From Eubacterium limosum (GTDB lineage: Bacteria; Bacillota; Clostridia; Eubacteriales; Eubacteriaceae), in NCBI GenBank assembly GCA_959020865.1, contig CAUEUD010000187.1, positions 1-6,982 on the forward strand: a stretch of DNA of 6,982 bases, read 5' to 3'. This document shows positions 1-6,034 of this stretch, one piece after another (position 1 is the first letter of the stretch; each line of letters opens with the position of its first letter). The notes below the pieces were generated by a model. The model saw only the letters and a program-made list of their open reading frames with translations. It had not been told where the DNA came from and did not search any database. The position numbers and the translations under genes are program-made.

Positions 1-620
1 TCAACCTTATTTTTCAGAGGAGCGACGCCAAATTTATTTTCCTTCATTTTCTGATAATACTCGTTAAAATTTGCCCGTACAATCAACAGAGCTTCAGCGA
101 CAGACGCCAGTATCAGAAAGACAATCGTACCGACCTTGGTCACCAGCATCTGAAGGAAATAGGAAAGCAGTATCCCGATAATTCCGCCATAGCCGCCATA
201 GCTGGCCACACTGAAAAGATCAAGCACACTGTAGGTCATAAGCCTTGGAATATTCAGACTGAAGACCACCATCAGATTAACCAGCAGTAAAAACACCATG
301 ACCAGTGTCTGTATGTTTCCCCTGTGTTTGTCAAAAAACAGCATGATTCCCCAGGCGATCATATAAAGGGCAATCATAATGGTTGTATTGCCAAACATGT
401 AGGTAAAGATAACCTTCCCCACAATTTTATCTAAAATTCCGGGCGTTGCTGTCAAAAAAGCATATCCGACATAAAGGCCCAAAACGGCCAGAACCGCACC
501 GGTTATCCGCTGCTTGACCATCGGGCTCATGCCAGCCTGCTTTTTGGCCCGGCTGCCCGCACGGGCCTTTGATGTGCCTGCGCGCTTTTTAGCCGGTTTC
601 TTTTTGCTTGCTGTTGCCAC
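1..620 (-). CDS. ftsK: FtsK/SpoIIIE-family DNA translocase, N-terminal membrane part (truncated by window edge)
   Basis: Partial gene: 206 codons are visible and it runs off the left edge, so the motor and DNA-binding gamma domains are not seen. It starts at GTG (618-620), chosen because an excellent Shine-Dalgarno, GAGGTGAT, lies 6 nt upstream. The first ~38 residues are a Lys/Arg/Ala-rich basic tail (KKKPAKKRAG near residues 6-15). Hydrophobic segments follow at about 39-57, 79-96, 103-120, and a Gly-rich stretch (GGYGG at 142-146) leading into 147-181, which may be one or two spans. A charged segment (NEYYQKMKE, 186-194) then begins. This layout matches the FtsK 4TM domain that anchors the septal ATP-driven DNA pump used in chromosome segregation. 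The family call rests on topology, the glycine-rich last loop and position beside dut and pnp, a common clostridial neighbourhood. SpoIIIE would be an equally valid name. The absence of the ATPase domain here is only the window limit. Confidence 0.8.
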   Translation of the reverse strand, partial: MATASKKKPAKKRAGTSKARAGSRAKKQAGMSPMVKQRITGAVLAVLGLYVGYAFLTATPGILDKIVGKVIFTYMFGNTTIMIALYMIAWGIMLFFDKHRGNIQTLVMVFLLLVNLMVVFSLNIPRLMTYSVLDLFSVASYGGYGGIIGILLSYFLQMLVTKVGTIVFLILASVAEALLIVRANFNEYYQKMKENKFGVAPLKNKV

Positions 621-626
621 CTTATT

Positions 627-634
627 ATCACCTC
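627..634 (-). promoter_or_regulatory. Ribosome binding site of ftsK
   Basis: GAGGTGAT on the minus strand is an eight-base match to the 16S rRNA anti-Shine-Dalgarno. It lies 6 nt before the GTG at 620 and decides that non-ATG start. The first in-frame ATG is only at codon 31 and would discard the basic tail. Confidence 0.8.
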
Positions 635-645
635 ACTTACTTAAT

Positions 646-673
646 AAAAAAAGGCACAGATCCTCTGTACCTT
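646..673 (-). terminator. Intrinsic terminator after dut
   Basis: On the minus strand GGTACAGA (664-671) and TCTGTGCC (653-660) form an 8-bp stem with one T-G wobble around a 3-nt loop, followed by a run of seven T (646-652). The stem begins about 8 nt after the dut stop codon, and the T run ends only about 11 nt before the ftsK Shine-Dalgarno. It should end or attenuate the pnp-dut transcript. ftsK must therefore be expressed by read-through or from a promoter inside dut that I could not identify. Confidence 0.85.
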
Positions 674-679
674 GTATTC

Positions 680-1129
680 CTACATACCGGAATGTCCAAA
701 TCCACCGTCGCTGCGTTCTGTTTCTGTCAGAGCCTCTACACTGTCGACCTCTACAAAATCAGCAGTCACATAGGATTTTATTACCATTTGCGCGATGCGG
801 TCACCGGGATGAATGGTATGGGAAAAGGCCTTCAGATTTGTTAAAATAACCTTTATTTCACCACGGTAGTCTGAATCAATGGTACCAATCCCATTGACCA
901 AGGCAATGCCGTGCTTCATGGCCAGACCCGAACGCGCCCGGATCTGAGCTTCGTATCCCGGCGGCAGTTCTAGATAAATTCCCGTCGGAATCGTGTAAAT
1001 ATTCTGGTTTGAAATCTCAATCGGTTCGTCTATATCCGCGTATAAATCCACCCCGGCGGCACCGGAGCTCTGATACTCCGGCAGCGGGTATTTGGATGCG
1101 TTGTATATTTTTACCTTGCACTTTTCCAT
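680..1129 (-). CDS. dut: dUTP diphosphatase (dUTPase), homotrimeric type
   Basis: 149 residues, a normal length for trimeric dUTPases, which hydrolyse dUTP to dUMP and pyrophosphate, keep uracil out of DNA and supply dUMP for thymidylate synthesis in the cytoplasm. All five family motifs are present in order: AGVDLYA (25-31), RSGLAMKHG (66-74), GIGTIDSDYRGEI (80-92, with catalytic Asp85 and uracil-site Tyr88), GDRIAQMVI (109-117) and the C-terminal glycine-rich lid RSDGGFGHSG (139-148). ATG at 1127-1129 is chosen because the mature-like N-terminus MEKCKVKIYN starts here; a longer frame to 1204 lies inside pnp and has no family similarity. The gap to the pnp stop is 10 bp. The only upstream Shine-Dalgarno-like stretch, AAGGA, sits about 14 nt away inside the pnp 3' end, so translation is probably coupled to pnp. 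A terminator follows directly. Confidence 0.95.
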   Translation of the reverse strand: MEKCKVKIYNASKYPLPEYQSSGAAGVDLYADIDEPIEISNQNIYTIPTGIYLELPPGYEAQIRARSGLAMKHGIALVNGIGTIDSDYRGEIKVILTNLKAFSHTIHPGDRIAQMVIKSYVTADFVEVDSVEALTETERSDGGFGHSGM

Positions 1130-1138
1130 ATTATAACA
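1130..1138 (-). promoter_or_regulatory. Perfect extended -10-like element abutting the dut start codon
   Basis: Reading the minus strand, TGTTATAAT fits the extended -10 consensus TGnTATAAT exactly and ends at the base before the dut ATG. No matching -35 is seen (GTGCTT at 17-bp spacing). A start site about 7 nt downstream would fall inside dut codons 2-3, so it could not give a normal dut mRNA. It may be fortuitous, or may drive a transcript reaching ftsK. Function is uncertain. Confidence 0.3.
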
Positions 1139-1139
1139 C

Positions 1140-3218
1140 TCAATCCTTAGGTAAGCACGCTTTTCTTGATAAATTGATGCGGCCCTTATCGTCAATTTCA
1201 ACAACCTTGACGGTTACGACGTCACCGACCTTCACAACATCCTCTACGGATTTCACACGTTCCTTGGCAAGCTTGGAAATATGGATCAGGCCGTCTTTAC
1301 CGCCTGGCAAAGATACAAAGGCACCGAAGTTCATAATGCGAACGACCTCACCTGTATAAACCTCTCCGACTTCCACTTCCTTGACGATATCTTCAATAAT
1401 CGCCTTCGCTTTGTCTGCGGCAACGCCGTCTTCAGAAGCGATATAGATGGTGCCATCGTCCTCAATATCAATCTTAACGCCGGTTTCCTCAATAATCTTA
1501 TTGATGACCTTTCCGCCTGAGCCGATAACGTCACGAATCTTGTCAGGGTTAATGGTCATGGTCATAATACGCGGTGCATATGGTGATAACTCAGCGCGTG
1601 GTTCAGAAATTTCTTCATTCATGATCCCCAGAATATGCATGCGGCCAATGCGGGCCTGTTCCAGTGCCTGGGTTAAAATCTCTCTGTCGATACCGTGGAT
1701 CTTGATATCCATCTGAATCGCGGTGATTCCGTCTTTAGTACCGGCAACCTTAAAGTCCATATCCCCAAGGAAGTCTTCCATACCCTGGATATCTGTTAAA
1801 ATCGCCAGCTTTTCATCTTCCTTGATCAGCCCCATTGCCACACCGGCAACCGGCTTCTTAAGCGGTACACCCGCTGCCATCAGAGCAAGACTGCTGCCGC
1901 ATACGCTGGCCTGAGAGGTCGAACCGTTTGAGCTTAAAACCTCAGATACGACACGGATAGCATAGGGGAATTCTTCTTCCGGCGGAATCATTGGCAGCAG
2001 CGCACGCTCTGCCAGTGCGCCGTGGCCGATTTCGCGGCGGCCCGGGCTTCTCATTGGTCTTGCTTCACCAACGCTGTAGCCAGGGAAGTTATACTGGTGC
2101 ATATAGCGTTTTTCCGTATCGTTGGACAAGCCATCCAGCACCTGAGCATCCCTCAGGACACCTAAAGTCGCGATGGAAAGCACCTGGGTTTCCCCTCTGG
2201 TGAAAAGGCCAGAACCATGCACTCTCGGGATATAATCGATTTTCGCAGTGATCGGACGAACTTCATCCATCTTACGGTTATCGGGACGGATACGGTCTAC
2301 CAGAATCAGGCTGCGGACTTCTTTTTTCTGAAGAGCGGTTAAAATGGTATCAATATCATTTAACTGTTCAGGATAAAGCTCGCCAAAATGTTCAACAACT
2401 TCAGTCTTAACTGCGTCAATATTTTCAAGACGTTCTGTTTTATCTTCAGTGTGAACCGCTTCATGCATTTTACCGCCCACAAAAGCTTCTACCTCTGCGG
2501 TCAGCTCGTCTGTTGGCAGGTAAAGAGTATAATCCTTTTTTTCCACGCCGACAGCTGCGACGATTTCTTCCTGGAAAGCCACGATTTTCTTGATTTCTTC
2601 ATGCGCGAATAAAATCGCTTCCAGCATGGTTTCTTCAGAAACTTCGTTGGCGCCGGCTTCTACCATCATGATGGCATCCTTGGTACCGGCAACGGTCAGG
2701 CTTAAATCGCTGACTTCACGCTGGGCTTCGGTCGGGTTTAAAATAAACTCACCATCGATCAGGCCGACAGCTACTGAACCGGTAGGACCGTCAAAAGGAA
2801 TGTCTGAAATGCTGAGGGCAATGGACGCGCCGATCATCGCGGCGATTTCCGGTGCGTTATCCTGTTCAACAGACATAACCGTAGTGACCACCTGGACATC
2901 GTTGCGGAATCCCTTGGGGAACAGCGGACGAATTGGGCGGTCAATTAAACGTGAGTTTAAAATTGCTTTTTCAGAAGGACGGCCTTCTCTTTTCAGAAAG
3001 CCTCCTGGTATCTTACCAACTGCGTATTGTTTTTCTTCATAATCCACGCTCAGCGGAAAAAAATCCATGCCTTCACGGGGTTTTTTAGATGCAGCGGCTA
3101 TGGCCAGAACACTGGTTTCACCATAGCGGATCATTGCAGAGCCCTTAGCAAGCTGTGCAACCTCGCCGATTTCCACTCTAAAAGGGCGACCGGCAATTTC
3201 TGTTTCAAATATTCTCAT
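1140..3218 (-). CDS. pnp: Polyribonucleotide nucleotidyltransferase (polynucleotide phosphorylase)
   Basis: 692 residues, close to the usual 700. It is a trimeric 3'-to-5' phosphorolytic exoribonuclease that degrades mRNA to nucleoside diphosphates. Domains in order: first RNase PH core about 1-215 with REGRP (77-81) and RLIDRPIRPLF (90-100); helical linker about 230-305; second RNase PH core about 310-540 with FTRGETQ (339-345) and SSNGSTSQASVCG (429-441); KH domain about 555-612 with its G-x-x-G loop GSGG (566-569); and S1 domain about 617-686. The catalytic residues equivalent to E. coli D486, D492 and K494 are D482, D488 and K490 in the GDMDFK region, so the enzyme should be active. The ATG at 3216-3218 is preferred over an in-frame TTG at 3228 because GGAGGT (3223-3228) lies 4 nt before the ATG and overlaps the TTG. 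It has only a very short tail after S1. rpsO lies upstream and dut 10 bp downstream. Confidence 0.98.
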   Translation of the reverse strand: MRIFETEIAGRPFRVEIGEVAQLAKGSAMIRYGETSVLAIAAASKKPREGMDFFPLSVDYEEKQYAVGKIPGGFLKREGRPSEKAILNSRLIDRPIRPLFPKGFRNDVQVVTTVMSVEQDNAPEIAAMIGASIALSISDIPFDGPTGSVAVGLIDGEFILNPTEAQREVSDLSLTVAGTKDAIMMVEAGANEVSEETMLEAILFAHEEIKKIVAFQEEIVAAVGVEKKDYTLYLPTDELTAEVEAFVGGKMHEAVHTEDKTERLENIDAVKTEVVEHFGELYPEQLNDIDTILTALQKKEVRSLILVDRIRPDNRKMDEVRPITAKIDYIPRVHGSGLFTRGETQVLSIATLGVLRDAQVLDGLSNDTEKRYMHQYNFPGYSVGEARPMRSPGRREIGHGALAERALLPMIPPEEEFPYAIRVVSEVLSSNGSTSQASVCGSSLALMAAGVPLKKPVAGVAMGLIKEDEKLAILTDIQGMEDFLGDMDFKVAGTKDGITAIQMDIKIHGIDREILTQALEQARIGRMHILGIMNEEISEPRAELSPYAPRIMTMTINPDKIRDVIGSGGKVINKIIEETGVKIDIEDDGTIYIASEDGVAADKAKAIIEDIVKEVEVGEVYTGEVVRIMNFGAFVSLPGGKDGLIHISKLAKERVKSVEDVVKVGDVVTVKVVEIDDKGRINLSRKACLPKD

Positions 3219-3236
3219 TAATACCTCCAATGATAT

Positions 3237-3258
3237 CAGCCGATTTACGAAGCGGCTG
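3237..3258 (-). other. Leader hairpin 2 upstream of pnp
   Basis: CAGCCG and CGGCTG pair over 6 bp. After one C/T mismatch, two more A-T pairs close a 4-nt loop. The hairpin ends 8 nt before the pnp Shine-Dalgarno at 3223-3228. It has no T run, so it is not a terminator. Its place just before the ribosome site suggests a role in pnp translation or mRNA stability, which is inference only. Confidence 0.45.
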
Positions 3259-3268
3259 GACTCCGTTT

Positions 3269-3301
3269 ATTTCAAAACCATCTGCACAGATGTTCGAAAA
3301 T
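3269..3301 (-). other. Leader hairpin 1 upstream of pnp
   Basis: A long imperfect stem: CATCT/AGATG around the loop GTGC, extended past a bulged G by A-T and G-T pairs and, after one mismatch, by further A-T pairs. It makes about 14 paired positions in 33 nt. It lies immediately after the rpsO terminator. In E. coli a double-stranded pnp leader is cut by RNase III and mediates PNPase autoregulation; an equivalent role here is inferred from position and shape only. Confidence 0.45.
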
Positions 3302-3307
3302 TCAAAG

Positions 3308-3331
3308 AAAAAAGGCGGAATACTCCGCCTT
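3308..3331 (-). terminator. Intrinsic terminator or attenuator between rpsO and pnp
   Basis: AAGGCGGA and TCCGCCTT form a perfect 8-bp stem around a GTAT loop, followed by a T tract, the outer stem bases being part of the A/T runs. It begins 7 nt after the rpsO stop codon. I see no convincing promoter between it and pnp, so it probably works as a partial terminator that lets some transcription through into pnp, as known for the rpsO-pnp junction in E. coli. Confidence 0.9.
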
Positions 3332-3337
3332 ACAGTA

Positions 3338-3604
3338 CTATTTTCTCAAGCCTAATCTCTGAATTAATTCACGATAGCGCATGATATCTTTCTTTTTGAG
3401 ATAGTTTAATAAACCTCTACGCTGACCGACCATTTTCAGAAGACCTCTTCTTGAGTGATGGTCTTTTTTATGAACGGCAAAGTGTTCATTTAAACCATTG
3501 ATTCTTGCTGTTAAAATAGCAATCTGTACTTCTGGAGAACCAGTGTCACCTTCGTGTGTCTGGTACTCTGCAATAATGCGTTCTTTTTCTTCTTTTGAAA
3601 TCAT
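3338..3604 (-). CDS. rpsO: 30S ribosomal protein S15
   Basis: 88 residues, the standard S15 length. It is a primary 16S rRNA-binding protein that organises the central domain of the small subunit and contributes to a bridge with the 50S subunit. Conserved segments seen: TGSPEVQ (21-27), the rRNA-binding loop KKDHHSRRGLL (46-56) and the C-terminal basic helix ending RLGLRK. The start is placed at the second ATG (3602-3604), giving the family N-terminus MISKEEK. An in-frame ATG three codons upstream (3611-3613) is only 2 nt from AAGGAG (3616-3621), too close for normal initiation, while the chosen start is 11 nt away. It has its own promoter at 3698-3726 and a leader of about 87 nt, and is followed by a terminator and pnp, the usual bacterial order. 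Confidence 0.97.
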   Translation of the reverse strand: MISKEEKERIIAEYQTHEGDTGSPEVQIAILTARINGLNEHFAVHKKDHHSRRGLLKMVGQRRGLLNYLKKKDIMRYRELIQRLGLRK

Positions 3605-3691
3605 TTGTGTCATTTCTCCTTAAATTATAAATAGACTCCGTAATCACAGTATTTCGTTGGAGTTTCGAAAAACCAAGAGAACGGGCTTAAC
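3605..3691 (-). promoter_or_regulatory. rpsO 5' leader, possible S15 autoregulatory site
   Basis: About 87 nt between the predicted start site and the rpsO ATG. It contains ACTCC and GGAGT segments able to form a 5-bp helix around an internal loop, and a TTCTCTT stretch partly complementary to the Shine-Dalgarno AAGGAG. S15 represses its own translation through mRNA structure in several bacteria. A similar element here is inference from length and these pairings; no known consensus was recognised. Confidence 0.35.
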
Positions 3692-3697
3692 GTAATA

Positions 3698-3726
3698 ATG
3701 ATACCATAACCGCAGAGCGGTGTAAA
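3698..3726 (-). promoter_or_regulatory. sigma-A-type promoter of rpsO
   Basis: Minus strand -35 TTTACA (3721-3726) and -10 TATCAT (3698-3703), each one base from consensus, are separated by exactly 17 bp. The -35 starts about 10 bp after the upstream glycosyltransferase stop codon, and the expected start site is near 3691. The spacer holds a small inverted repeat, CCGC-TCT-GCGG. Confidence 0.8.
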
Positions 3727-3735
3727 GTTTTTTTA

Positions 3736-4881
3736 TCAGAGTTCCGGGATTATTTCTCCTGCTTCATATTCTGAAATCAGTTTTTTGCAAAGCTCAATGG
3801 TTTTTTCCATCGAGTGGTTTCTGGCTTCCTCAGACATATTTTCAGCCATCTGCTGAATGATGTATTTATTCTCAATGAGAAAGTCGACCATGGAAGTCAG
3901 CTCCTTGATCTTGTCTACCTTGATCGCCATGCCGCTTTCCACCAGATAATCCGCGTTCTCCTCCTCCTGTCCCGGATAATAATACGGGATAATCATCGGA
4001 ATACACTTGACAATCGCCTCTGTGCTTGTCAGGCCGCCTGGCTTGGAGATGATGGCGTCAGACTCATCCATAAGCTCGGGGATATTGTCGACAAAGCCAT
4101 GAATCTCCACCACTTTATCCTCGGTCTCATAGACCTTGTTTAAAAACTCTATGGAGCGCTCAACCTTTTTATTGTTGCCGCAGACCACAATGATTTTAAT
4201 TTTTTCCTGAGCCTTCATCAGCGCGACAAAGGCCTTTTCCATCTGTCTGGTACCCATACTGCCCGCCATGAGCAGGATTGTTCCTCGGATGGTTGGATCT
4301 TCGATCTCGGCCTTTTTCCTGGTATCCTCCACAAATTCCTGTCTTATGGGAATGCCAAAAGGATAAATGATATCCGGGTTTACACCCTTTTCAATCATGG
4401 TTTCCTTTGTATACTCGCTGCCCACCACATAGGCATTAATTTTTTTGTGCAGGTACACACTGTGGATTTTATAGTCTGTCACAAAAGAGAGCACCGGCAG
4501 GTCAAAGGCCCCGTGCTCTTTTAAGGTTCCTAAAATATTGGTGACAAAGGGATGGGTTGAAATCAGCAGATGTGGCTGTTCCTTCTGAATCATGGGAACG
4601 ATCTCCGGATTCATTACCTTTGTCATCATTTTAAAGATATTCTGCTGAAAAGGCGTCATGTGATTAAACTGGTTGTAAATCTGCTCATAAAGCTTTGGCA
4701 CATTTTCAACCAGCTGCTTATAGCCCTTTGTTACAATTTTATCTAAAACGGCGCTGCTTTCCTTGAAGGCATCATAAACGTCTACCTCAAAACCATATTC
4801 GGATAAAGCCTGGGCAATGGATTTTGCCGCCAGGTTGTGTCCCGCACCAGTGGATGCTGTAAAAATAAAGATCTTAGACAT
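3736..4881 (-). CDS. MGDG synthase/UgtP-like family glycosyltransferase (GT28)
   Basis: 381 residues with the two-lobed GT-B layout of monogalactosyldiacylglycerol synthases and bacterial processive diacylglycerol glucosyltransferases, which transfer sugar from a UDP-sugar to a membrane lipid at the inner face of the membrane. The N-terminal lobe (about 1-165) has STGAGHN (10-16), the glycine-rich acceptor-side loop, and STHPF (108-112). The C-terminal lobe (about 200-375) has LLMAGSMG (203-210), SKPGGLTSTEA (279-289) and PGQEEENADY (303-312), typical of nucleotide-sugar binding in GT28. No signal peptide or membrane span is seen, fitting a peripheral membrane enzyme. ATG at 4879-4881 is used because GGAGGGG lies 3 nt upstream; an in-frame TTG at 4893 overlaps that site. 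The 51-residue microprotein gene ends 48 bp upstream, in the same operon as proB. Donor and acceptor cannot be read from sequence: glycolipid synthesis is likely, another lipid-linked acceptor possible. Confidence 0.88.
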   Translation of the reverse strand: MSKIFIFTASTGAGHNLAAKSIAQALSEYGFEVDVYDAFKESSAVLDKIVTKGYKQLVENVPKLYEQIYNQFNHMTPFQQNIFKMMTKVMNPEIVPMIQKEQPHLLISTHPFVTNILGTLKEHGAFDLPVLSFVTDYKIHSVYLHKKINAYVVGSEYTKETMIEKGVNPDIIYPFGIPIRQEFVEDTRKKAEIEDPTIRGTILLMAGSMGTRQMEKAFVALMKAQEKIKIIVVCGNNKKVERSIEFLNKVYETEDKVVEIHGFVDNIPELMDESDAIISKPGGLTSTEAIVKCIPMIIPYYYPGQEEENADYLVESGMAIKVDKIKELTSMVDFLIENKYIIQQMAENMSEEARNHSMEKTIELCKKLISEYEAGEIIPEL

Positions 4882-4929
4882 TGACCCCTCCAATTTTTTC
4901 GTCTGTTTTATTTTGTTTAATGCTCGATT

Positions 4930-5085
4930 TTAGTCGTCAAAATCCTTGGTGAAACGGTACTGAACCTTCATTAACTTACCGCCGACTGCCTTTTCACGAC
5001 GTTTTTCTGCTACATAAAAAGCGCCCAATACGGTCAGCATACCAGCTGCTACTGCAGACAAACTAATCATTACTTTTTTTAACAT
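4930..5085 (-). CDS. Small single-span membrane protein (51 aa), unknown function
   Basis: A 51-codon gene from ATG (5083-5085) to TAA (4930-4932). It has an ideal ribosome site, AGGAGG, 6 nt upstream, lying inside the end of proB, and the two genes overlap by 23 bp in different frames. The product begins MLKKV, has one hydrophobic, Ala/Gly/Leu-rich segment at about 5-26, then a basic patch (EKRREK, 27-32) and a mixed polar tail ending TKDFDD. There is no lipobox cysteine or obvious cleavage site, so it is most likely a membrane-anchored microprotein. I recognise no family. The strong Shine-Dalgarno, the ordinary codon use and the close fit between proB and the glycosyltransferase gene argue that it is real. 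It could be a partner of the membrane glycosyltransferase downstream, but that is guesswork. Confidence 0.7.
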   Translation of the reverse strand: MLKKVMISLSAVAAGMLTVLGAFYVAEKRREKAVGGKLMKVQYRFTKDFDD

Positions 5086-5899
5086 TTTGGTCCTCCTGTA
5101 AATCCTGTTTAATAAAAAATGTTCCTATTTCATTGCCTTCTAAAATATCATAAATCACTTTAACATCCTCACCGGATGCGATAATCGTGTCGATTCCGCG
5201 ATCTGTGGCGTATTTTGCCGCCCCGATTTTGGTCACCATGCCGCCTGTTCCAAGGCCGGAGGTGGAACATCCCGCGCTGCTCAAAACATCAGAATCAATC
5301 GTCTCAACGGTCTGGAGCAGTCTGGCATCCTCATTTTCATTGGGATTTGAGTCGTACAGCCCATCCACATCTGAGAGAATAATCAAAAGGTCAGCATCCA
5401 CAATATCAGCAGTCATGGCAGACAGAATATCATTATCCCCAAAGCACTCCTCCTGAATTTCATCCGTAGCGATACAGTCATTTTCATTGACGATTGGGAT
5501 GATGCTGCGGTTTTTCAGCGCCTTGAAGGTGTTGATGGCATTGTTTCTTTTAATAGAATGCTTAAAGACATCCTTCGTCAGCAGGATCTGCCCCACATTC
5601 TGGTGGTATTCGTCAAAGAACTTATGGTAAATCTCCATCAAAAGTCCCTGTCCTACCGAAGCGGTGGCCTGTTTGGCCTCCAGTGTCTTTGGCCGTTCCT
5701 TTAACCCCAAACGGTTCATTCCACAACCGATAGCACCAGAAGATACCAAAACCATCTTTCTCCCGCTGTTTTCAAGGTCTGTCAAAACCCTTGCCAGCTG
5801 ATCAAGCTTTTTTAAATTGAGGGTACCATTGGCATGGGTCACTGAGGTGGTCCCCATTTTGATGACAATGGTCTCTGCTTCCTTAATTGTCTGTCGCAT
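5063..5899 (-). CDS. proB: Glutamate 5-kinase, short form without PUA domain
   Basis: 278 residues of the amino acid kinase fold. It phosphorylates L-glutamate with ATP to gamma-glutamyl phosphate, the first step of proline synthesis in the cytoplasm. Motifs seen: VIKMGTTS (12-19) in the phosphate-binding N-terminus, LVSSGAIGCGM (51-61), the glutamate-binding region IVNENDCI (136-143) with FGDNDILSA (153-161), LSDVDGLYDSNP (175-186), and the nucleotide-side glycine loop GLGTGGMVTK. The frame ends shortly after the GTFF that closes the kinase domain, so the C-terminal PUA domain of the E. coli enzyme is absent, as in many firmicutes. ATG at 5897-5899 has GGAGG 8 nt upstream. A promoter lies about 105 bp upstream. 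Unusually, proA is not the next gene: a microprotein overlaps the last 23 bp and a glycosyltransferase follows. The usual partner enzyme must be encoded elsewhere. Confidence 0.95.
   Translation of the reverse strand: MRQTIKEAETIVIKMGTTSVTHANGTLNLKKLDQLARVLTDLENSGRKMVLVSSGAIGCGMNRLGLKERPKTLEAKQATASVGQGLLMEIYHKFFDEYHQNVGQILLTKDVFKHSIKRNNAINTFKALKNRSIIPIVNENDCIATDEIQEECFGDNDILSAMTADIVDADLLIILSDVDGLYDSNPNENEDARLLQTVETIDSDVLSSAGCSTSGLGTGGMVTKIGAAKYATDRGIDTIIASGEDVKVIYDILEGNEIGTFFIKQDLQEDQNVKKSND
5092..5097 (-). promoter_or_regulatory. Ribosome binding site of the 51-aa microprotein, inside proB
   Basis: A perfect AGGAGG on the minus strand, 6 nt before the ATG at 5085 and within the last codons of proB. 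It is the main evidence that the overlapping small frame is translated, probably coupled to proB. Confidence 0.75.
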
Positions 5900-5999
5900 T
5901 TAATGCGCCTCCATTTGTCTACTGTTGTCTTCCACTCAGGCGGTTTGGTCCATCCACTTTGACGAATGACTTTTACCGTCAGTCGGGTGACTATTCTGA
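5900..5999 (-). promoter_or_regulatory. proB 5' leader, no known riboswitch recognised
   Basis: About 100 nt between the predicted start site and the proB ATG; it belongs to the 322-base gene-free stretch 5900-6221. I can see short possible pairings, such as AGTC-ACCC-GACT, TGACG with CGTCA, and CGGT with ACCG, and two GTGGA copies. There is no terminator within it and no T-box sequence, although proline genes in some firmicutes are T-box controlled. The leader may be regulatory or simply an untranslated spacer. Confidence 0.4.
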
Positions 6000-6005
6000 A
6001 ATATT

Positions 6006-6034
6006 ATCATATCAAACTTAACTTAATTTTGCAA
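6006..6034 (-). promoter_or_regulatory. sigma-A-type promoter of the proB operon
   Basis: Minus strand -35 TTGCAA (6029-6034, four of six consensus) and -10 TATGAT (6006-6011, five of six) are separated by 17 bp in AT-rich DNA, downstream of the preceding operon's terminator. The expected start site is near 5999. Confidence 0.72.

Noticed and set aside
514..849. Plus-strand open frame of 111 codons across the ftsK start and the dut end
   Set aside because: It is antisense to two well-supported genes, runs through the dut terminator, and its translation is a low-complexity mix without a recognisable domain.
1130..1204. N-terminal extension of dut to 1204
   Set aside because: The extra 25 residues come from DNA coding for the conserved end of the pnp S1 domain. 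The five-motif dUTPase is complete without them.
2590..3042. Plus-strand open frame of 150 codons inside pnp
   Set aside because: It is antisense to the first RNase PH core of a strongly conserved gene. It reads as a shadow frame and has no supporting ribosome site or context.
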